64,000 nucleotides of DNA from an uncultured bacterium (GCA_947176765.1 CAMWRX010000006.1:1-64000), one strand, 5' to 3'. Positions 17,913-27,687 are shown, numbered from the stretch's first letter. The notes: generated by a model from the sequence alone, not told the origin. A program made the numbers and translations.

Positions 17913-19103
17913 TTGAAAGAACTTGCTCAAATCGCGTCCGCAGTGCAGGTGTCCAGCACCATGGCCATAGACGCCCTGGCCAAGCAGATGAAGGCGGACG
18001 GCATTGACGTGATCGGCTTCGGCGCGGGCGAACCGGATTTTAATACCCCTGACCATATCAAGGCGGCGGCGGACAGGGCCATCGCCGAAAACGTCACCCG
18101 CTACACCCCCGCCTCCGGTACGGTGGCGCTGAAAGAGGCTGTCTGCAAGCGGATGCGCGAGGACTGCGGCCTGGATTACAAGCCCTCCCAGGTGGTGATC
18201 TCTAGCGGCGCCAAGCACTGCGTGTACATCGCCCTGCGGGCGCTGGTGAACCCCGGCGACGAGGTGATCCTGCCCGCGCCCTTCTGGGTCAGCTATCTGG
18301 AGATGGTCAGGATGGTGGGCGGCGTGCCTGTGGTGGTCACCGCCCAGGAGTCCGCCGGATTCAAAATGACCGCCGAGCAGCTTGCCGCCGCCATTACCCC
18401 TAAGACAAAGGCGCTGATCCTCAATAACCCCTGCAACCCCACCGGCATGGTGTACTCCAAGGAGGAGCTGGAGGCCATCGCCCGGGTGTGCGTGGAGCGT
18501 GACATCTACATCATCTCCGACGAGATCTACTATGGCCTAGTGTACGATGGCAGGGAGTTCGCGTCCGTCGCCTCCTTCGGGGCGGACGTGAAGGAGCGCA
18601 CCATCCTCATCAACGGCGTGTCCAAGTCCTATGCCATGACTGGCTGGCGGATCGGTTACCTGCTGTCCAGCGAGAAAATCGCCAAGGTGATGGCCAATTA
18701 CCTCAGCAACTCCACCGGCTCCCCCAGCTCCATCTCCCAAGCGGCGTCCGTAGCGGCGCTGAACGGCTCCCAGCACTGCGTGAAGGAGATGCGCCAGTCC
18801 TTTGAGGAGCGGCGGAACTATATCGTGGGGCGGGTGAACGCCATGGAGGGCGTCAGCTGTATCAAGCCCGAGGGCGCGTTCTACATCATGATGAACGTGG
18901 AGAAGCAGTTGGGCCGCACCATCTGCGGCGAGACCATCAACAGCAGCGATGACTTCGCCGCCGCCCTGCTTAGGCACGGCCTGGTGGCGGCGGTGCCCGG
19001 CACCGGCTTCGGCGCGCCTAACTTCGTGCGCTGGTCCTACGCTGTCTCGATGGACAGCATCAAAAAGGGCATGGATCGCCTGGAAGAGTTCCTGAAAGGA
19101 TAA
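17913..19103 (+). CDS. Pyridoxal-phosphate aspartate-type aminotransferase (class I)
   Basis: 396 aa from TTG 17913, with GGAGGG at 17901-17906. Fold type I aminotransferase: GFGAGEPDFNTPDHIK at the N-terminus, YTPASGTVALKEAV, the PLP-stacking PAPFWVSY, NNPCNPTGMVYS, ISDEIYYGLVY, and the Schiff-base lysine in NGVSKSYAMTGWRIGY. The C-terminal Arg that binds the alpha-carboxylate lies in NFVRWSYAVS. Closest to the AspB/AspC subgroup making aspartate from oxaloacetate and glutamate; related enzymes act on aromatic or prephenate substrates. It is monocistronic with its own promoter. Confidence 0.9.
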   Translation: MKELAQIASAVQVSSTMAIDALAKQMKADGIDVIGFGAGEPDFNTPDHIKAAADRAIAENVTRYTPASGTVALKEAVCKRMREDCGLDYKPSQVVISSGAKHCVYIALRALVNPGDEVILPAPFWVSYLEMVRMVGGVPVVVTAQESAGFKMTAEQLAAAITPKTKALILNNPCNPTGMVYSKEELEAIARVCVERDIYIISDEIYYGLVYDGREFASVASFGADVKERTILINGVSKSYAMTGWRIGYLLSSEKIAKVMANYLSNSTGSPSSISQAASVAALNGSQHCVKEMRQSFEERRNYIVGRVNAMEGVSCIKPEGAFYIMMNVEKQLGRTICGETINSSDDFAAALLRHGLVAAVPGTGFGAPNFVRWSYAVSMDSIKKGMDRLEEFLKG

Positions 19104-19183
19104 TGCTGACAGACCGCGCGGCCCGTATCTCGGTGCCGTGCGGTTTTGCCGCAAGAAAAAACACAAAATATTGCGGAAAATGT

Positions 19184-19212
19184 TTGACATTTCCGGCCAG
19201 GTCTAGTATAAT
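19184..19212 (+). promoter_or_regulatory. Promoter of yceD-rpmF
   Basis: Perfect consensus: TTGACA (19184-19189), 17-bp spacer, TATAAT (19207-19212). Confidence 0.9.
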
Positions 19213-19241
19213 ACCAGTCGTGCCATTATGCGAGGTGTGCC

Positions 19242-19754
19242 ATGAAACTGGATTTAAAGCCTTTAGCCCAACAGCCCGGCGCGGTACTGCCCTTCGAACT
19301 CCGGCTGGATTTGTCCGGCGTGGAGTGGAACGGCGCGAAACCCTTTACCCGGCCTGTCCAGGTCAGGGGAGCGGTGCGCAACCGGGCGGGGGCCATGGAG
19401 CTGAACGCCAGGCTGGACACAGTCCTGTCGCTGATCTGCGACCGATGCGCCAAGCCCTTTGAGCGGGAGAAAACGGTGGAGTACGAGACCCTGCTGGCCC
19501 TTGAGCTGGCAAACGGGGAGAACGACGACATCGTCCTGCTGAACAAGGACGGCGAGCTGGAGCTGGACGAGCTGATGCGGGAGGTATTCCTCCTTGAAAT
19601 GGACACGAAAAATCTCTGCTCTGAAGATTGTAAGGGCCTTTGCTCCGGCTGCGGTGTGGACTTGAATGTGGAGCCCTGCCGCTGCAAGAAGGAGATCGAC
19701 CCCCGGCTGGCCAAGCTGGCCCAGCTGCTGGAGCCGGAGAAAGCAGACCAGTAG
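19242..19754 (+). CDS. DUF177/YceD family protein
   Basis: 170 aa. YceD proteins are almost always encoded just before rpmF, as here, and have been linked to 23S rRNA handling. The Cys motif LICDRCAKPF in the middle is the DUF177 signature. The C-terminal CSEDCKGLCSGCGVDLNVEPCRC supplies more cysteines, probably for zinc. It is separated from rpmF by 40 bp and shares the strong promoter at 19184. Confidence 0.9.
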   Translation: MKLDLKPLAQQPGAVLPFELRLDLSGVEWNGAKPFTRPVQVRGAVRNRAGAMELNARLDTVLSLICDRCAKPFEREKTVEYETLLALELANGENDDIVLLNKDGELELDELMREVFLLEMDTKNLCSEDCKGLCSGCGVDLNVEPCRCKKEIDPRLAKLAQLLEPEKADQ

Positions 19755-19794
19755 TCTCATGTCCGCGGACATTGACCAATAAGGAGGTGTCAAA

Positions 19795-19977
19795 ATGGCC
19801 GTCCCGAAGAGTAAAGTATCCAAGCAGCGCAGGAACAAGCGCCGCAGCTCCGTGTGGAAGCTGGAGACTCCCGGTATCAACACCTGCCCCAAGTGCGGTA
19901 CCGTCACCCTGCCCCACCGCGTGTGCAAGAACTGCATGACCTACAATGGCCGTGAGGTCGCCCCTGCCGAGAAGTGA
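19795..19977 (+). CDS. rpmF: Ribosomal protein L32
   Basis: 60 aa, behind AAGGAGGTG. The [20 protein letters not shown]-terminus is diagnostic. The zinc-ribbon form is used: two CxxC pairs (CPKCG and CKNC). Normal length. A terminator follows within 10 bp. Confidence 0.97.
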   Translation: MAVPKSKVSKQRRNKRRSSVWKLETPGINTCPKCGTVTLPHRVCKNCMTYNGREVAPAEK

Positions 19978-19984
19978 TAAGCAA

Positions 19985-20016
19985 AAAAAGCTGCCGTTGA
20001 TACGGCGGCTTTTTTG
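19985..20016 (+). terminator. Rho-independent terminator after rpmF
   Basis: AAGCTGCCGT / ACGGCGGCTT stem (one G-U) followed by TTTTTTG. Confidence 0.85.
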
Positions 20017-20061
20017 TTGCTTTCTTCCTAGAAAATTTCCCATTTTCCCCCTATCTTTTTT

Positions 20062-20090
20062 TTGACAAATTTGGTATACTACCTTATAAT
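20062..20090 (+). promoter_or_regulatory. Promoter of der
   Basis: Perfect consensus: TTGACA (20062-20067), 17-bp spacer, TATAAT (20085-20090). Confidence 0.9.
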
Positions 20091-20167
20091 GACTGAAATA
20101 TTGCCCGCCGCCCTGTTTAAGCTTGTGCCGGGCTTCCAATTGTTACCGTCTGATAGGAGGGATACCC

Positions 20168-21496
20168 ATGGCAAAGCCCCTGGTGGCCATCGTGGGCCGC
20201 CCCAATGTGGGCAAATCCATGCTGTTCAATAAGCTGACAGGCAAGCGCCTGTCCATTGTGGAGGACACCCCCGGCGTCACCCGTGACAGATTATACGCCC
20301 AGGCGGAGTGGCGGGGCCGCACCTTCGACCTGGTGGATACCGGCGGCATCGAGCCGGGTACCGACGACCAGATTCTGTCCTTCATGCGGGAGCAGGCGGA
20401 GATCGCCATCGCCGCCGCCACGGTGATCGTGTTCGTGTGCGACATCCGCACCGGCATGACCGCCGCCGACCAGGAGGTGGCCGGGATGCTCCAGCGCTCC
20501 CGGAAGCCGGTGGTGCTGGCGGTGAACAAGATGGACTCCACCGGGCACAACGACCCGGATATGTACGAGTTTTACAATCTGGGGCTGGGTGACCCGTACC
20601 CCGTCTCCGCCGTCCACGGCCACGGCACCGGCGACCTGCTGGACGCCTGTTTCGAGTTCTTCCCTCCGGCGGACGATGAGGAAGAGGAGGACGATGTGGT
20701 GAAAGTCGCCATCATTGGCAAGCCCAACGTGGGCAAGTCCTCCCTGGTGAATCGGATTTTGGGCCAGGAGCGGGTCATCGTGTCCGACGTGGCGGGCACC
20801 ACCCGAGACGCGGTGGACAGCTACCTGGAAAACGACTGGGGAAAGTTCCTCATTATCGACACCGCCGGTATGCGGAAAAAGTCCAAGGTGGACGACCGGG
20901 TGGAGAAGTTTTCCGTCCTGCGGGCCACCATGGCCATTGAGCGCAGCGACGTGTGCGTCATCATGATCGACGCCCAGGAGGGGGTCACCGAGCAGGACAC
21001 CAAGGTGGCCGGACTGGCCCATGAGGCGGGCAAGGCGTGCATCATTGTGGTGAACAAGTGGGATGCCATCGAGAAGGACGGCAAGACCATGCAGCGCATG
21101 GAGGAGGACGTCCGCCGGGATCTGAGCTACATGACTTATGCCCCGGTGCTGTTCATCTCCGCCCTGACGGGCCAGCGGGTGGACAGGCTGTTCGGCCTGA
21201 TTGACAACGTGGTGAACCAGGCCGCCATGCGCATCCCCACCGGTGTACTCAACCAGGTGCTGAGCGACGCCCAGGCCAGGGTCCAGCCCCCTACCGACAA
21301 GGGGCGGCGGCTGAAAATCTACTATATGACCCAGATCGGGGTAAAGCCCCCCCATTTTGTCATCTTCTGCAATGACGCGAAGCTGTTCCACTTTTCCTAC
21401 CAGCGCTATCTGGAGAATCAGATCCGGGCCACCTTCGGCCTGACGGGCACTCCGGTGCGCATCACCATCCGACAAAAGGGCGATAAGGAGGATTGA
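20168..21496 (+). CDS. der: Ribosome biogenesis GTPase Der (EngA)
   Basis: 442 aa from the ATG at 20168 with AGGAGGG upstream. Two tandem GTPase domains: G1 motifs GRPNVGKSM and GKPNVGKSS, G3 DTGG and DTAGM, G4 NKMD and NKWD. They are followed by a C-terminal KH-like domain. It is essential for 50S subunit maturation. It overlaps or abuts plsY downstream (TGACCATG), giving a der-plsY-methyltransferase unit. Length and motifs are normal. Confidence 0.97.
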   Translation: MAKPLVAIVGRPNVGKSMLFNKLTGKRLSIVEDTPGVTRDRLYAQAEWRGRTFDLVDTGGIEPGTDDQILSFMREQAEIAIAAATVIVFVCDIRTGMTAADQEVAGMLQRSRKPVVLAVNKMDSTGHNDPDMYEFYNLGLGDPYPVSAVHGHGTGDLLDACFEFFPPADDEEEEDDVVKVAIIGKPNVGKSSLVNRILGQERVIVSDVAGTTRDAVDSYLENDWGKFLIIDTAGMRKKSKVDDRVEKFSVLRATMAIERSDVCVIMIDAQEGVTEQDTKVAGLAHEAGKACIIVVNKWDAIEKDGKTMQRMEEDVRRDLSYMTYAPVLFISALTGQRVDRLFGLIDNVVNQAAMRIPTGVLNQVLSDAQARVQPPTDKGRRLKIYYMTQIGVKPPHFVIFCNDAKLFHFSYQRYLENQIRATFGLTGTPVRITIRQKGDKED

Positions 21497-21498
21497 CC

Positions 21499-22359
21499 AT
21501 GAATTCTCATATGCTTGAGGCCGCCGGCGTGAACCCCGTCTGGCTGGCGGTGGCAGCCGCTGGCGTGGCTGTGGTATCCTATTTTCTAGGGTGCTTTAAC
21601 GGTGCTGTGGTGGTGTCCCGCTACATCCTGCGGGACGATATCCGGGATCATGGCAGCGGCAATGCCGGCCTGAGCAACTTCTACCGGGTGTTCGGCGGGC
21701 CGCTGACGGCAGTGGTTATCCTCAGCGACGTGGTCAAGGCGGTGCTGGCGGTGCTCTTCGCCGTGTTTATCGCCGGGCACATCTCGCCGGAGCTGGTTGT
21801 CCTGTCCAGATATTGGGCGGGCGCGTTCTGTGTGATCGGCCATATGTATCCCTGCACCTTCCAGTTCCGGGGAGGCAAGGGGGTTCTGTCCGGCGGCGCG
21901 CTGGCCGTGATGGTCGGCATTGGCGGAGGCGGCGTGCTTCCCAGCTGGATCATCCCGGTGGTGGCTTTGGGAGGGTTTATTGTGCTGGCGGCATCCACCA
22001 AGTATATATCCCTGGGCTCCTGCTGGGGCGGAGCGTCCTTTATCGTCACGTCCTGGCTGGTGTACCGGGACCCGCTGATCCTGCTGCTGGCCGCTGTGGC
22101 GGGCGGGCTGCTGCTGTGGAAGCACCGGGGGAACATGGTTCGCGTTGCCAAGGGCACTGAGTCCAAGTTCGTACTCCATGGCGGAAGCCAGTCCAAAGCG
22201 GCCAAGGTGGCTGCCGCGGCGCAGGGAACCGAAGCTCAGCCAACGGACGGGGAAGCGGCTGAGGCTGAGGCCGCGCCCGCGCCGGAGGAGGAGCCTGTTC
22301 CGGCAGAAGAAGCCGCCGAGGATGAGGCTGCCTCCCAGTCAGAGCAGGAAGTCAAATAG
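21499..22359 (+). CDS. plsY: Acyl-phosphate:glycerol-3-phosphate acyltransferase with acidic tail
   Basis: 286 aa from ATG 21499, with AAGGAGGATT spanning the end of der. PlsY makes lysophosphatidate from acyl-phosphate and glycerol-3-phosphate. Its signatures are DIRDHGSGNAGLSNFYRVFG and FRGGKGV, with about five to seven membrane helices in residues 10-210. The final 70 or so residues form an Ala/Glu/Pro-rich acidic tail not found in typical PlsY of about 200 aa; it is probably disordered and cytoplasmic. Its location after der is common in Firmicutes. Confidence 0.92.
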   Translation: MNSHMLEAAGVNPVWLAVAAAGVAVVSYFLGCFNGAVVVSRYILRDDIRDHGSGNAGLSNFYRVFGGPLTAVVILSDVVKAVLAVLFAVFIAGHISPELVVLSRYWAGAFCVIGHMYPCTFQFRGGKGVLSGGALAVMVGIGGGGVLPSWIIPVVALGGFIVLAASTKYISLGSCWGGASFIVTSWLVYRDPLILLLAAVAGGLLLWKHRGNMVRVAKGTESKFVLHGGSQSKAAKVAAAAQGTEAQPTDGEAAEAEAAPAPEEEPVPAEEAAEDEAASQSEQEVK

Positions 22360-22372
22360 GGGGCGGGTAGGA

Positions 22373-22987
22373 ATGGTTCTTGGGCATATGAAGCTGTACC
22401 GGAAGTGGAAGGACCGGTGGGCCACCGGCCTAAAAAAGCGGCGGTTCCGGCGGCTGATGGAGCTGGCCCCCCAGCGGTCGGACCGCCCCCTGCGGGTGCT
22501 GGAGGTGGGCTGTGGCAACGGCAAGGACATGATGCAGTTCATGTCGGACGCCTCCAAGTACCAGCTCTGGGGGGCGGACGTGCGCTACCAGGGGTTCACC
22601 CAGGACAACTTCACCTTCTGTCAGGCCGACGGCGAAAATCTGCCCTTCCAGGACAAGCAGTTTGACCTGGTGCTGACGGTGGGCGTGCTGGAGCACATCG
22701 AGCCCATGGAGAAGCTGTGCCGGATGATCCGTGAGATGGACCGGGTGGGGGAGCATCTGATCTCCGTGGTTCCCTGTGTCTCCACCTTTGTGGAGCCCCA
22801 CTGTGGGGGCATCCGCTGGCCGCTGAAGCTCCATCCGCAGTACATGGGGGAGCAGCCGGGCATCCCGCTGCACCTGAATTTTTTCTCCGACCACACCTGG
22901 ACCAAGTTTGAGGGATTTGCCGACTGCAAGGTAAAGCGTTTTTTCTATCTCGCGCCCTTCATCCGCAACACGGTGATTTACCGCTGA
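22373..22987 (+). CDS. Class I SAM-dependent methyltransferase
   Basis: 204 aa. The start chosen is ATG 22373, 13 bp after plsY; a second in-frame ATG lies five codons on. Motif I is VLEVGCGNGKDMMQF, the acidic loop is LWGADVRYQGF, motif II is FDLVLTVGVLEHIEP, and the lid region follows. It resembles small-molecule or lipid methyltransferases of the Methyltransf_11/25 group. Being downstream of plsY hints at a lipid or quinone substrate, but this is only context. A strong terminator follows. Confidence 0.85.
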   Translation: MVLGHMKLYRKWKDRWATGLKKRRFRRLMELAPQRSDRPLRVLEVGCGNGKDMMQFMSDASKYQLWGADVRYQGFTQDNFTFCQADGENLPFQDKQFDLVLTVGVLEHIEPMEKLCRMIREMDRVGEHLISVVPCVSTFVEPHCGGIRWPLKLHPQYMGEQPGIPLHLNFFSDHTWTKFEGFADCKVKRFFYLAPFIRNTVIYR

Positions 22988-22992
22988 AAAAT

Positions 22993-23026
22993 GCAGACCC
23001 CGCGCCATGCGGCGCGGGGTCTGCTT
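22993..23026. terminator. Bidirectional terminator
   Basis: Perfect 14-bp stem GCAGACCCCGCGCC / GGCGCGGGGTCTGC with flanking A and T runs, between the convergent methyltransferase gene and rpmB. Confidence 0.85.
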
Positions 23027-23041
23027 TGCTTCCTTATGGAA

Positions 23042-23230
23042 TCACACGGCGCGGGTGACCTTGCCGGAGCGGAGGCAGCGGGTGCACACATAGACGTGCT
23101 TGGGCGCGCCGTCCACCACAGCCTTAACGCGCTTGACGTTGGGCTTCCAAGGACGGTTGGAGCGGCGATGGGAGTGGGAAACCTGGATGCCGAAGTTTAC
23201 GCCCTTGCCGCAGAACTCGCATTTGGCCAT
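23042..23230 (-). CDS. rpmB: Ribosomal protein L28
   Basis: 62 aa, behind GCAAGGAGG. Zinc-type L28: MAKCEFCGKG at the N-terminus and VCTRCLRSGKV at the C-terminus give the four cysteines, with SHSHRRSNRPWKPN between. Monocistronic. Confidence 0.96.
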   Translation of the reverse strand: MAKCEFCGKGVNFGIQVSHSHRRSNRPWKPNVKRVKAVVDGAPKHVYVCTRCLRSGKVTRAV

Positions 23231-23280
23231 ATTGACTAACCTCCTTGCTGGTTGGAATTTGTTCAAACGATAACTATGAT

Positions 23281-23309
23281 ATGCTATCATAGGAAAGAGG
23301 AAAAATCAA
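23281..23309 (-). promoter_or_regulatory. Promoter of rpmB
   Basis: Minus strand TTGATT (23309-23304), 17-bp spacer, TAGCAT (23286-23281). Confidence 0.55.
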
Positions 23310-23399
23310 GTGCGAATTTGCTGAATCCACTATTTTTTTCGGGGCCGATATGTGGTAAAATATCAGAAGACCAATGATGACAAAGGAGTGTGGACAAAA

Positions 23400-24353
23400 G
23401 TGGCGAATAAGGCAGGCATTAAGCTGGGCACCATCATCGACAAGTTCCATCTGGAGGTATTGTACGGCCCGGAGGGCTACCGGGATCGGCTGATTACCAT
23501 TGAGGACGTGAATCGGCCCGGCCTCCAGCTCACCGGCTTTTTCGACTATTTTGACAAGGAGCGGATGCAGCTGCTGGGCCTGGTGGAGATCTCCTACCTG
23601 GAGGGGATTTCCTCGGAAAAGCGGGCCTCGGTGTTTGATACGCTGTTCTCCTACCACACCCCGGCGGTCATTTTCGCCCGGGGGTTGAAGCCGTACCCCG
23701 AGTGCATGGAGATGGCGAAAAAGCACGACCAGGTGATCCTCAGCACCCAGGAGAATACCGCCACCATCATGAGTACCATGATCGCCTATCTGCGCACGGC
23801 GCTGTCCCCCACCATCACCCGCTCCGGCGTGCTGGTGGAGGTGTACGGCGAGGGCGTGATGCTGGCGGGGGAGTCCGGCATCGGCAAGAGCGAGACAGCC
23901 ATTGAGCTGGTCAAGCGGGGCCACCGGCTCATTGCCGACGACGCGGTGGAGATCCGGCGTAACCCCAGCGGGGGACTGGTGGGCACCGCCCCCGAGCTGA
24001 TCCGCCACTATATCGAGCTGCGGGGCATCGGCGTGGTGGACGTGCGGCGACTGTTCGGTATGTCCGCCGTCAAGTTCGACAGCGCCATCGACATGATGAT
24101 CCAGATGGAGGTCTGGCAGGACGGCAAGGCGTATGACCGCCTGGGCGCGGAGGAGCATTTCACAACCCTGCTGGACGTTCGTATCCCCACCATCACCATC
24201 CCGGTGAAGCCGGGGCGGAACCTGGCCGTGGTCATCGAGGTGGCCGCCATGAACAACCGAAACAAGAAGATGGGCTATAACGCCGCCCTGGAATTCTCCC
24301 GCCAGGTGGACAGCCACATCGACCAAAAGTACCTGGAGATGAACCCTCAATGA
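23400..24353 (+). CDS. hprK: HPr kinase/phosphorylase
   Basis: 317 aa from GTG 23400, 11 nt after AAAGGAG; the family is about 310 aa. It phosphorylates and dephosphorylates HPr Ser46 for carbon catabolite control. The N-terminal domain (residues 1-130) leads to Walker A GESGIGKSETAIEL, ADDAVEIRR, and the signature IELRGIGVVDVRRLFG. The C-terminal segment LLDVRIPTITIPVKPGRN is also typical. It overlaps the ogt-like gene by four bases (ATGA). This places the organism in the HPr-Ser-P/CcpA group of Firmicutes. Confidence 0.95.
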   Translation: MANKAGIKLGTIIDKFHLEVLYGPEGYRDRLITIEDVNRPGLQLTGFFDYFDKERMQLLGLVEISYLEGISSEKRASVFDTLFSYHTPAVIFARGLKPYPECMEMAKKHDQVILSTQENTATIMSTMIAYLRTALSPTITRSGVLVEVYGEGVMLAGESGIGKSETAIELVKRGHRLIADDAVEIRRNPSGGLVGTAPELIRHYIELRGIGVVDVRRLFGMSAVKFDSAIDMMIQMEVWQDGKAYDRLGAEEHFTTLLDVRIPTITIPVKPGRNLAVVIEVAAMNNRNKKMGYNAALEFSRQVDSHIDQKYLEMNPQ

Positions 24354-24847
24354 GCGGGGGGAAGCCGCAAACCGGCCCGGTGCTGTACCGGACGTATCCC
24401 ATCGGCACGCTGGGCCTGATGGACGACGGACAGGGCTTGAGCCGGGTGTTCCTCTATCGGGAGGATGTCCGGCCCGACACAGGGGAAGGGGAGACCCCGC
24501 TGACTCTCTGGGCGGCGGCGGAGCTGGAGGAGTACTTTGCCGGAAAAAGGAAGTCGTTTACCGTGCCGTTGTCCCCCTGGGGGACGGAGTTCCAATTGGC
24601 GGTGTGGCAGGCGCTGCGGGACATCCCCTACGGACAGACCCGCACCTACGGGGAGATCGCGGCGGCGATAGGCCGTCCCCGGGCCGCCAGGGCGGTGGGG
24701 ATGGCAAATCACGACAATCCGCTGATGATCTTCACCCCCTGCCACCGGGTGGTGGGGAAGGACGGCTCCCTCACCGGGTTCGCCTGCGGCCTGGAGGTCA
24801 AGCGCCGGCTGCTGGAGCTGGAACAAATGGATGGCACAGCGCTGTGA
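24350..24847 (+). CDS. ogt: Methylated-DNA-[protein]-cysteine S-methyltransferase
   Basis: 165 aa. It removes O6-alkyl groups from guanine by suicidal transfer to its own Cys. The active site FTPCHRVVGKDGSLTGFACGLEVKR is complete, and the preceding helix IPYGQTRTYGEIAAAIGRPRAARAVG is the HTH that inserts into the minor groove. The N-terminal domain is short, as in Ogt. It is translationally coupled to hprK by ATGA overlap, probably only a transcriptional convenience. Confidence 0.94.
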   Translation: MSGGKPQTGPVLYRTYPIGTLGLMDDGQGLSRVFLYREDVRPDTGEGETPLTLWAAAELEEYFAGKRKSFTVPLSPWGTEFQLAVWQALRDIPYGQTRTYGEIAAAIGRPRAARAVGMANHDNPLMIFTPCHRVVGKDGSLTGFACGLEVKRRLLELEQMDGTAL

Positions 24848-24868
24848 GCGGCGCGGAACAGCACACAA

Positions 24869-24903
24869 AAGCCCGGAGCCCCTGGATGGGGCCCCGGGCT
24901 TGT
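24869..24903. terminator. Bidirectional terminator
   Basis: AGCCCGG-A-GCCCC / GGGGC-C-CCGGGCT stem, between convergent ogt and queA. Confidence 0.75.
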
Positions 24904-24913
24904 CATATGCCGG

Positions 24914-25936
24914 CTATCCGATGAACATGGCGTCCCCGAAGGAGAAAAAGCGGTATCGCTCCCGCACCGCCTCCTCATAGGCGGCCAGCACCTGTTCCCG
25001 GCCCGCCAGGGCGGACACCAGCATGATGAGAGTGGACTCGGGCAGATGGAAGTTGGTGACCAAAGCGTCCAGTACCTTGAAGCGGTAGCCGGGGTAGATG
25101 AAGATGTTCGTCCAACCGGCGGATGCCTTCAGCGTGCCATCATCTGCCGCCCAGCTCTCGACGGTGCGGCAGGAGGTGGTGCCCACGCAGATCACCCGGC
25201 CCCCGTTCCGCTTTGTTTCATTGATGGTGTCAGCGGTCTCCTGGGGAATGACGCAGTATTCCGAGTGCATCTCGTGTTCGTCCAGGTTTTCCGCCTTCAC
25301 CGGGCGGAAGGTGCCCAAGCCCACGTGGAGGGTCACATAGCACACCTTCACCCCCATGGCCTGGATCTGATCCAGCAGTCTGGGGGTGAAGTGCAGCCCC
25401 GCCGTGGGTGCGGCGGCGGAGCCCACCACCTTGGAATATACTGTCTGATAGCGCTCCCCGTCCTCCAACTCCTCCTTGATGTAGGGGGGCAGGGGCATTT
25501 TGCCCAGCCGCTCCAGGGTCTCCAGGAAGATGCCGTCGTAGTCGAAGCGAACCAGGCGGTTGCCGCCCTCCACCTCGCCTACCACCTCCGCCGTAAGCTC
25601 GTTGTCCCCGAAGGCGATTTTCGCACCGGGGCGCAGCTTCTTGCCGGGGCGCACCAGGCACTCCCACACCTTGTCCCCCCGGTCGATGAGCAGCAGCACC
25701 TCGCAGGCGCCGCCCCCCGCCCTGCGGCCGATGAGCCGGGCGGGGAGCACCCGGCTGTCGTTGAGCACCAGGCAGTCGCCGGGGCGCAGAAGGGAGGGCA
25801 GGTCGTAGAAATGCATATGCCGCGTCTCGCCCGTGGCCCTGTCCAGGGCCAGCAGGCGGGAGGCGTCCCGCCGCTCCAGCGGGGTCTGGGCGATCAGCTC
25901 TTGGGGAAGGTCGAAATAAAAATCTGAGGTTTTCAC
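24914..25936 (-). CDS. queA: S-adenosylmethionine:tRNA ribosyltransferase-isomerase
   Basis: 340 aa from a GTG that overlaps the stop of the spoIID-like gene (GTGA). QueA transfers and isomerises the ribosyl of SAM onto 7-aminomethyl-7-deazaguanine tRNA to make epoxyqueuosine. Family motifs: [22 protein letters not shown] at the N-terminus, [11 protein letters not shown], the central [12 protein letters not shown] and the C-terminal [17 protein letters not shown]. Length is normal. Other queuosine genes are not in the window. Confidence 0.96.
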   Translation of the reverse strand: MKTSDFYFDLPQELIAQTPLERRDASRLLALDRATGETRHMHFYDLPSLLRPGDCLVLNDSRVLPARLIGRRAGGGACEVLLLIDRGDKVWECLVRPGKKLRPGAKIAFGDNELTAEVVGEVEGGNRLVRFDYDGIFLETLERLGKMPLPPYIKEELEDGERYQTVYSKVVGSAAAPTAGLHFTPRLLDQIQAMGVKVCYVTLHVGLGTFRPVKAENLDEHEMHSEYCVIPQETADTINETKRNGGRVICVGTTSCRTVESWAADDGTLKASAGWTNIFIYPGYRFKVLDALVTNFHLPESTLIMLVSALAGREQVLAAYEEAVRERYRFFSFGDAMFIG

Positions 25937-27687
25937 GTATATCCCACCGTAATGCCAGTATAGTAGAATTGCAGAATCTGCAAGTAAGTATGCCCCTGTT
26001 CAGCCATAGCTTTCGCGCCGAACTGGCTCATGCCCACGTTGTGGCCCCAGCCCTTGCCCACAAAGGTGAATGCCCCGTTGCTCCCGGTGGTGCTGCTGAG
26101 GCCGCCCAGGCCATTCCCGCCCGCGCCCGTTGTGCCGCCGCTCTGGCTCAGCGGGGACGTGCCGCTGTCGGTGATGACATAGGCGTCCGCCGCCACGGGG
26201 ACCACATTGCCGGAGCTGTCAATGGCGTACAGCCCGTCGGTGCCGCTGACGGCGGTGGTGCCATTGACGCTGAACGCCGGGGCGGCGGGCGGCTGCTGCT
26301 GGGTCGCCGCCGCGTCAAAGCCGTAGCGGTAAGACCGCAGGCCCAGCATATTTACCACGTATCGGCTGTCTATGGTGAAGTTCTTCCCGTTGCTGTCGGT
26401 GAAGGTGATCTGCCTGGGGTTGCCGGAATCCGTCAGGGAGGCCACGGCGATGGAGATGATGGAGCTGCCCACGCTGTTATAGCCGATGCCCCTCAGCTTG
26501 GCCGCCAGGGAGGTGCCGCTGATGGAATAGGTCCAGCTGTTGTTGATGTTTGCGGCGGCCTCATAGGGGTCGATCTTGCCAACGAGATAGGGGTAGCTGG
26601 CCTGATTACTGCCCCATACGGTCGACACACTCTCGCTGGCCCCGCCGTTGCTGGAATAGTAAAAGGTCTGGGCTAGTTTGCCGTTGTAGATGGCCACCTG
26701 TCCGGCGGTCTGATCCACCGCCGCGTCGGAGTTGGCCCCCGCCTTGGCCCGGCCGTAATAGGCTTGGCAGTCGACATCGAAGCAGATGTCAAAATGGTGG
26801 GCGCTGTGCTTTGTGCCCAGGGAGAGGGCGTAGCTGCGGGCCGCCACCGCCTGGGCCTTCAGCGCCTCAATGGGCCAGCTGTTGCTCATCTCGTTGGGGA
26901 CTACGCCTTTCACGTAGTCCTCCAGCCCCAGGATGTTCACCACAGTGAGCTTGCCGCCTTTGATGCGCTCGAAGCGGAAACCGCCGTTGTACAGCCGCTC
27001 TTTGCTCCAGGTGGTGCACTTTTCGCCGTTGGGTGAAGCCGGCTCAACGCCCAGGCCGGTGCCGCTCCCGTTGTCGTCGTACTGGAATAGAATGGTGTTG
27101 GTGCCGGTGATCACCACGCTGACGCCGTACTCCGAGGTGCCCCGCAGCTCGGTGTACACCCCCTGGGCGGCCAGATTGCTTTGGGCTGCCACCGCCCCGT
27201 CCCGGGTGGTGTAATTGCCCACGCGGGCATAGAAGGCCCCGCCGATGTATGCGGGGAAGCCGCCGGGATAGGCGGATGCCGCCGCCTGGGCCTCGGCAAA
27301 AGTGTTGTACACGCCCGGCAGCTGGAGGTGATACTCGCCCACCGCCACGGCAGAGGAGGTGAGGGCGGTATAGTAGCAGGCATAGCCGCTGTAGGCGCCG
27401 TAGTAGACGTTCATGGTTTCCACCACGGAGATGGCCTTCTGCTGGGTGGAGCCAAGCTCCACAAACCGGTTGGCGCTGTCATAATAGCCGAAGCGGAAGC
27501 CGGAGCCCACGTCGTTGAGCAGATTCAGCCCTTCCATGGCGCCGGTGCCGTAGTGGAGGCCCACCCGGATGATCCGGTCAGTGGAGGCGGAGGGCAGGGG
27601 GGCGGCGGTGGCTTTTTCTCCACCGAGGGCAAGCAAAAGGGCCGCTGAAAGGCATAGGGATACAATTTGCACGAATTTTCGCTTCAT
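25933..27687 (-). CDS. SpoIID/LytB-domain secreted protein
   Basis: 584 aa, with a signal peptide ([21 protein letters not shown], cut near ATAAP) and GGAGG upstream. Residues about 30-200 contain two SPOR-like repeats ([29 protein letters not shown]), then the SpoIID/LytB lytic-transglycosylase domain. The latter has the catalytic region [39 protein letters not shown] and, at the C-terminus, [23 protein letters not shown] Ser/Gly/Thr-rich insert of about 80 residues splits the domain near its end. SpoIID proteins trim peptidoglycan during engulfment; the longer length and SPOR repeats fit the LytB/SpoIID-related group rather than the compact membrane-bound SpoIID. It overlaps queA. Confidence 0.88.
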   Translation of the reverse strand: MKRKFVQIVSLCLSAALLLALGGEKATAAPLPSASTDRIIRVGLHYGTGAMEGLNLLNDVGSGFRFGYYDSANRFVELGSTQQKAISVVETMNVYYGAYSGYACYYTALTSSAVAVGEYHLQLPGVYNTFAEAQAAASAYPGGFPAYIGGAFYARVGNYTTRDGAVAAQSNLAAQGVYTELRGTSEYGVSVVITGTNTILFQYDDNGSGTGLGVEPASPNGEKCTTWSKERLYNGGFRFERIKGGKLTVVNILGLEDYVKGVVPNEMSNSWPIEALKAQAVAARSYALSLGTKHSAHHFDICFDVDCQAYYGRAKAGANSDAAVDQTAGQVAIYNGKLAQTFYYSSNGGASESVSTVWGSNQASYPYLVGKIDPYEAAANINNSWTYSISGTSLAAKLRGIGYNSVGSSIISIAVASLTDSGNPRQITFTDSNGKNFTIDSRYVVNMLGLRSYRYGFDAAATQQQPPAAPAFSVNGTTAVSGTDGLYAIDSSGNVVPVAADAYVITDSGTSPLSQSGGTTGAGGNGLGGLSSTTGSNGAFTFVGKGWGHNVGMSQFGAKAMAEQGHTYLQILQFYYTGITVGYT

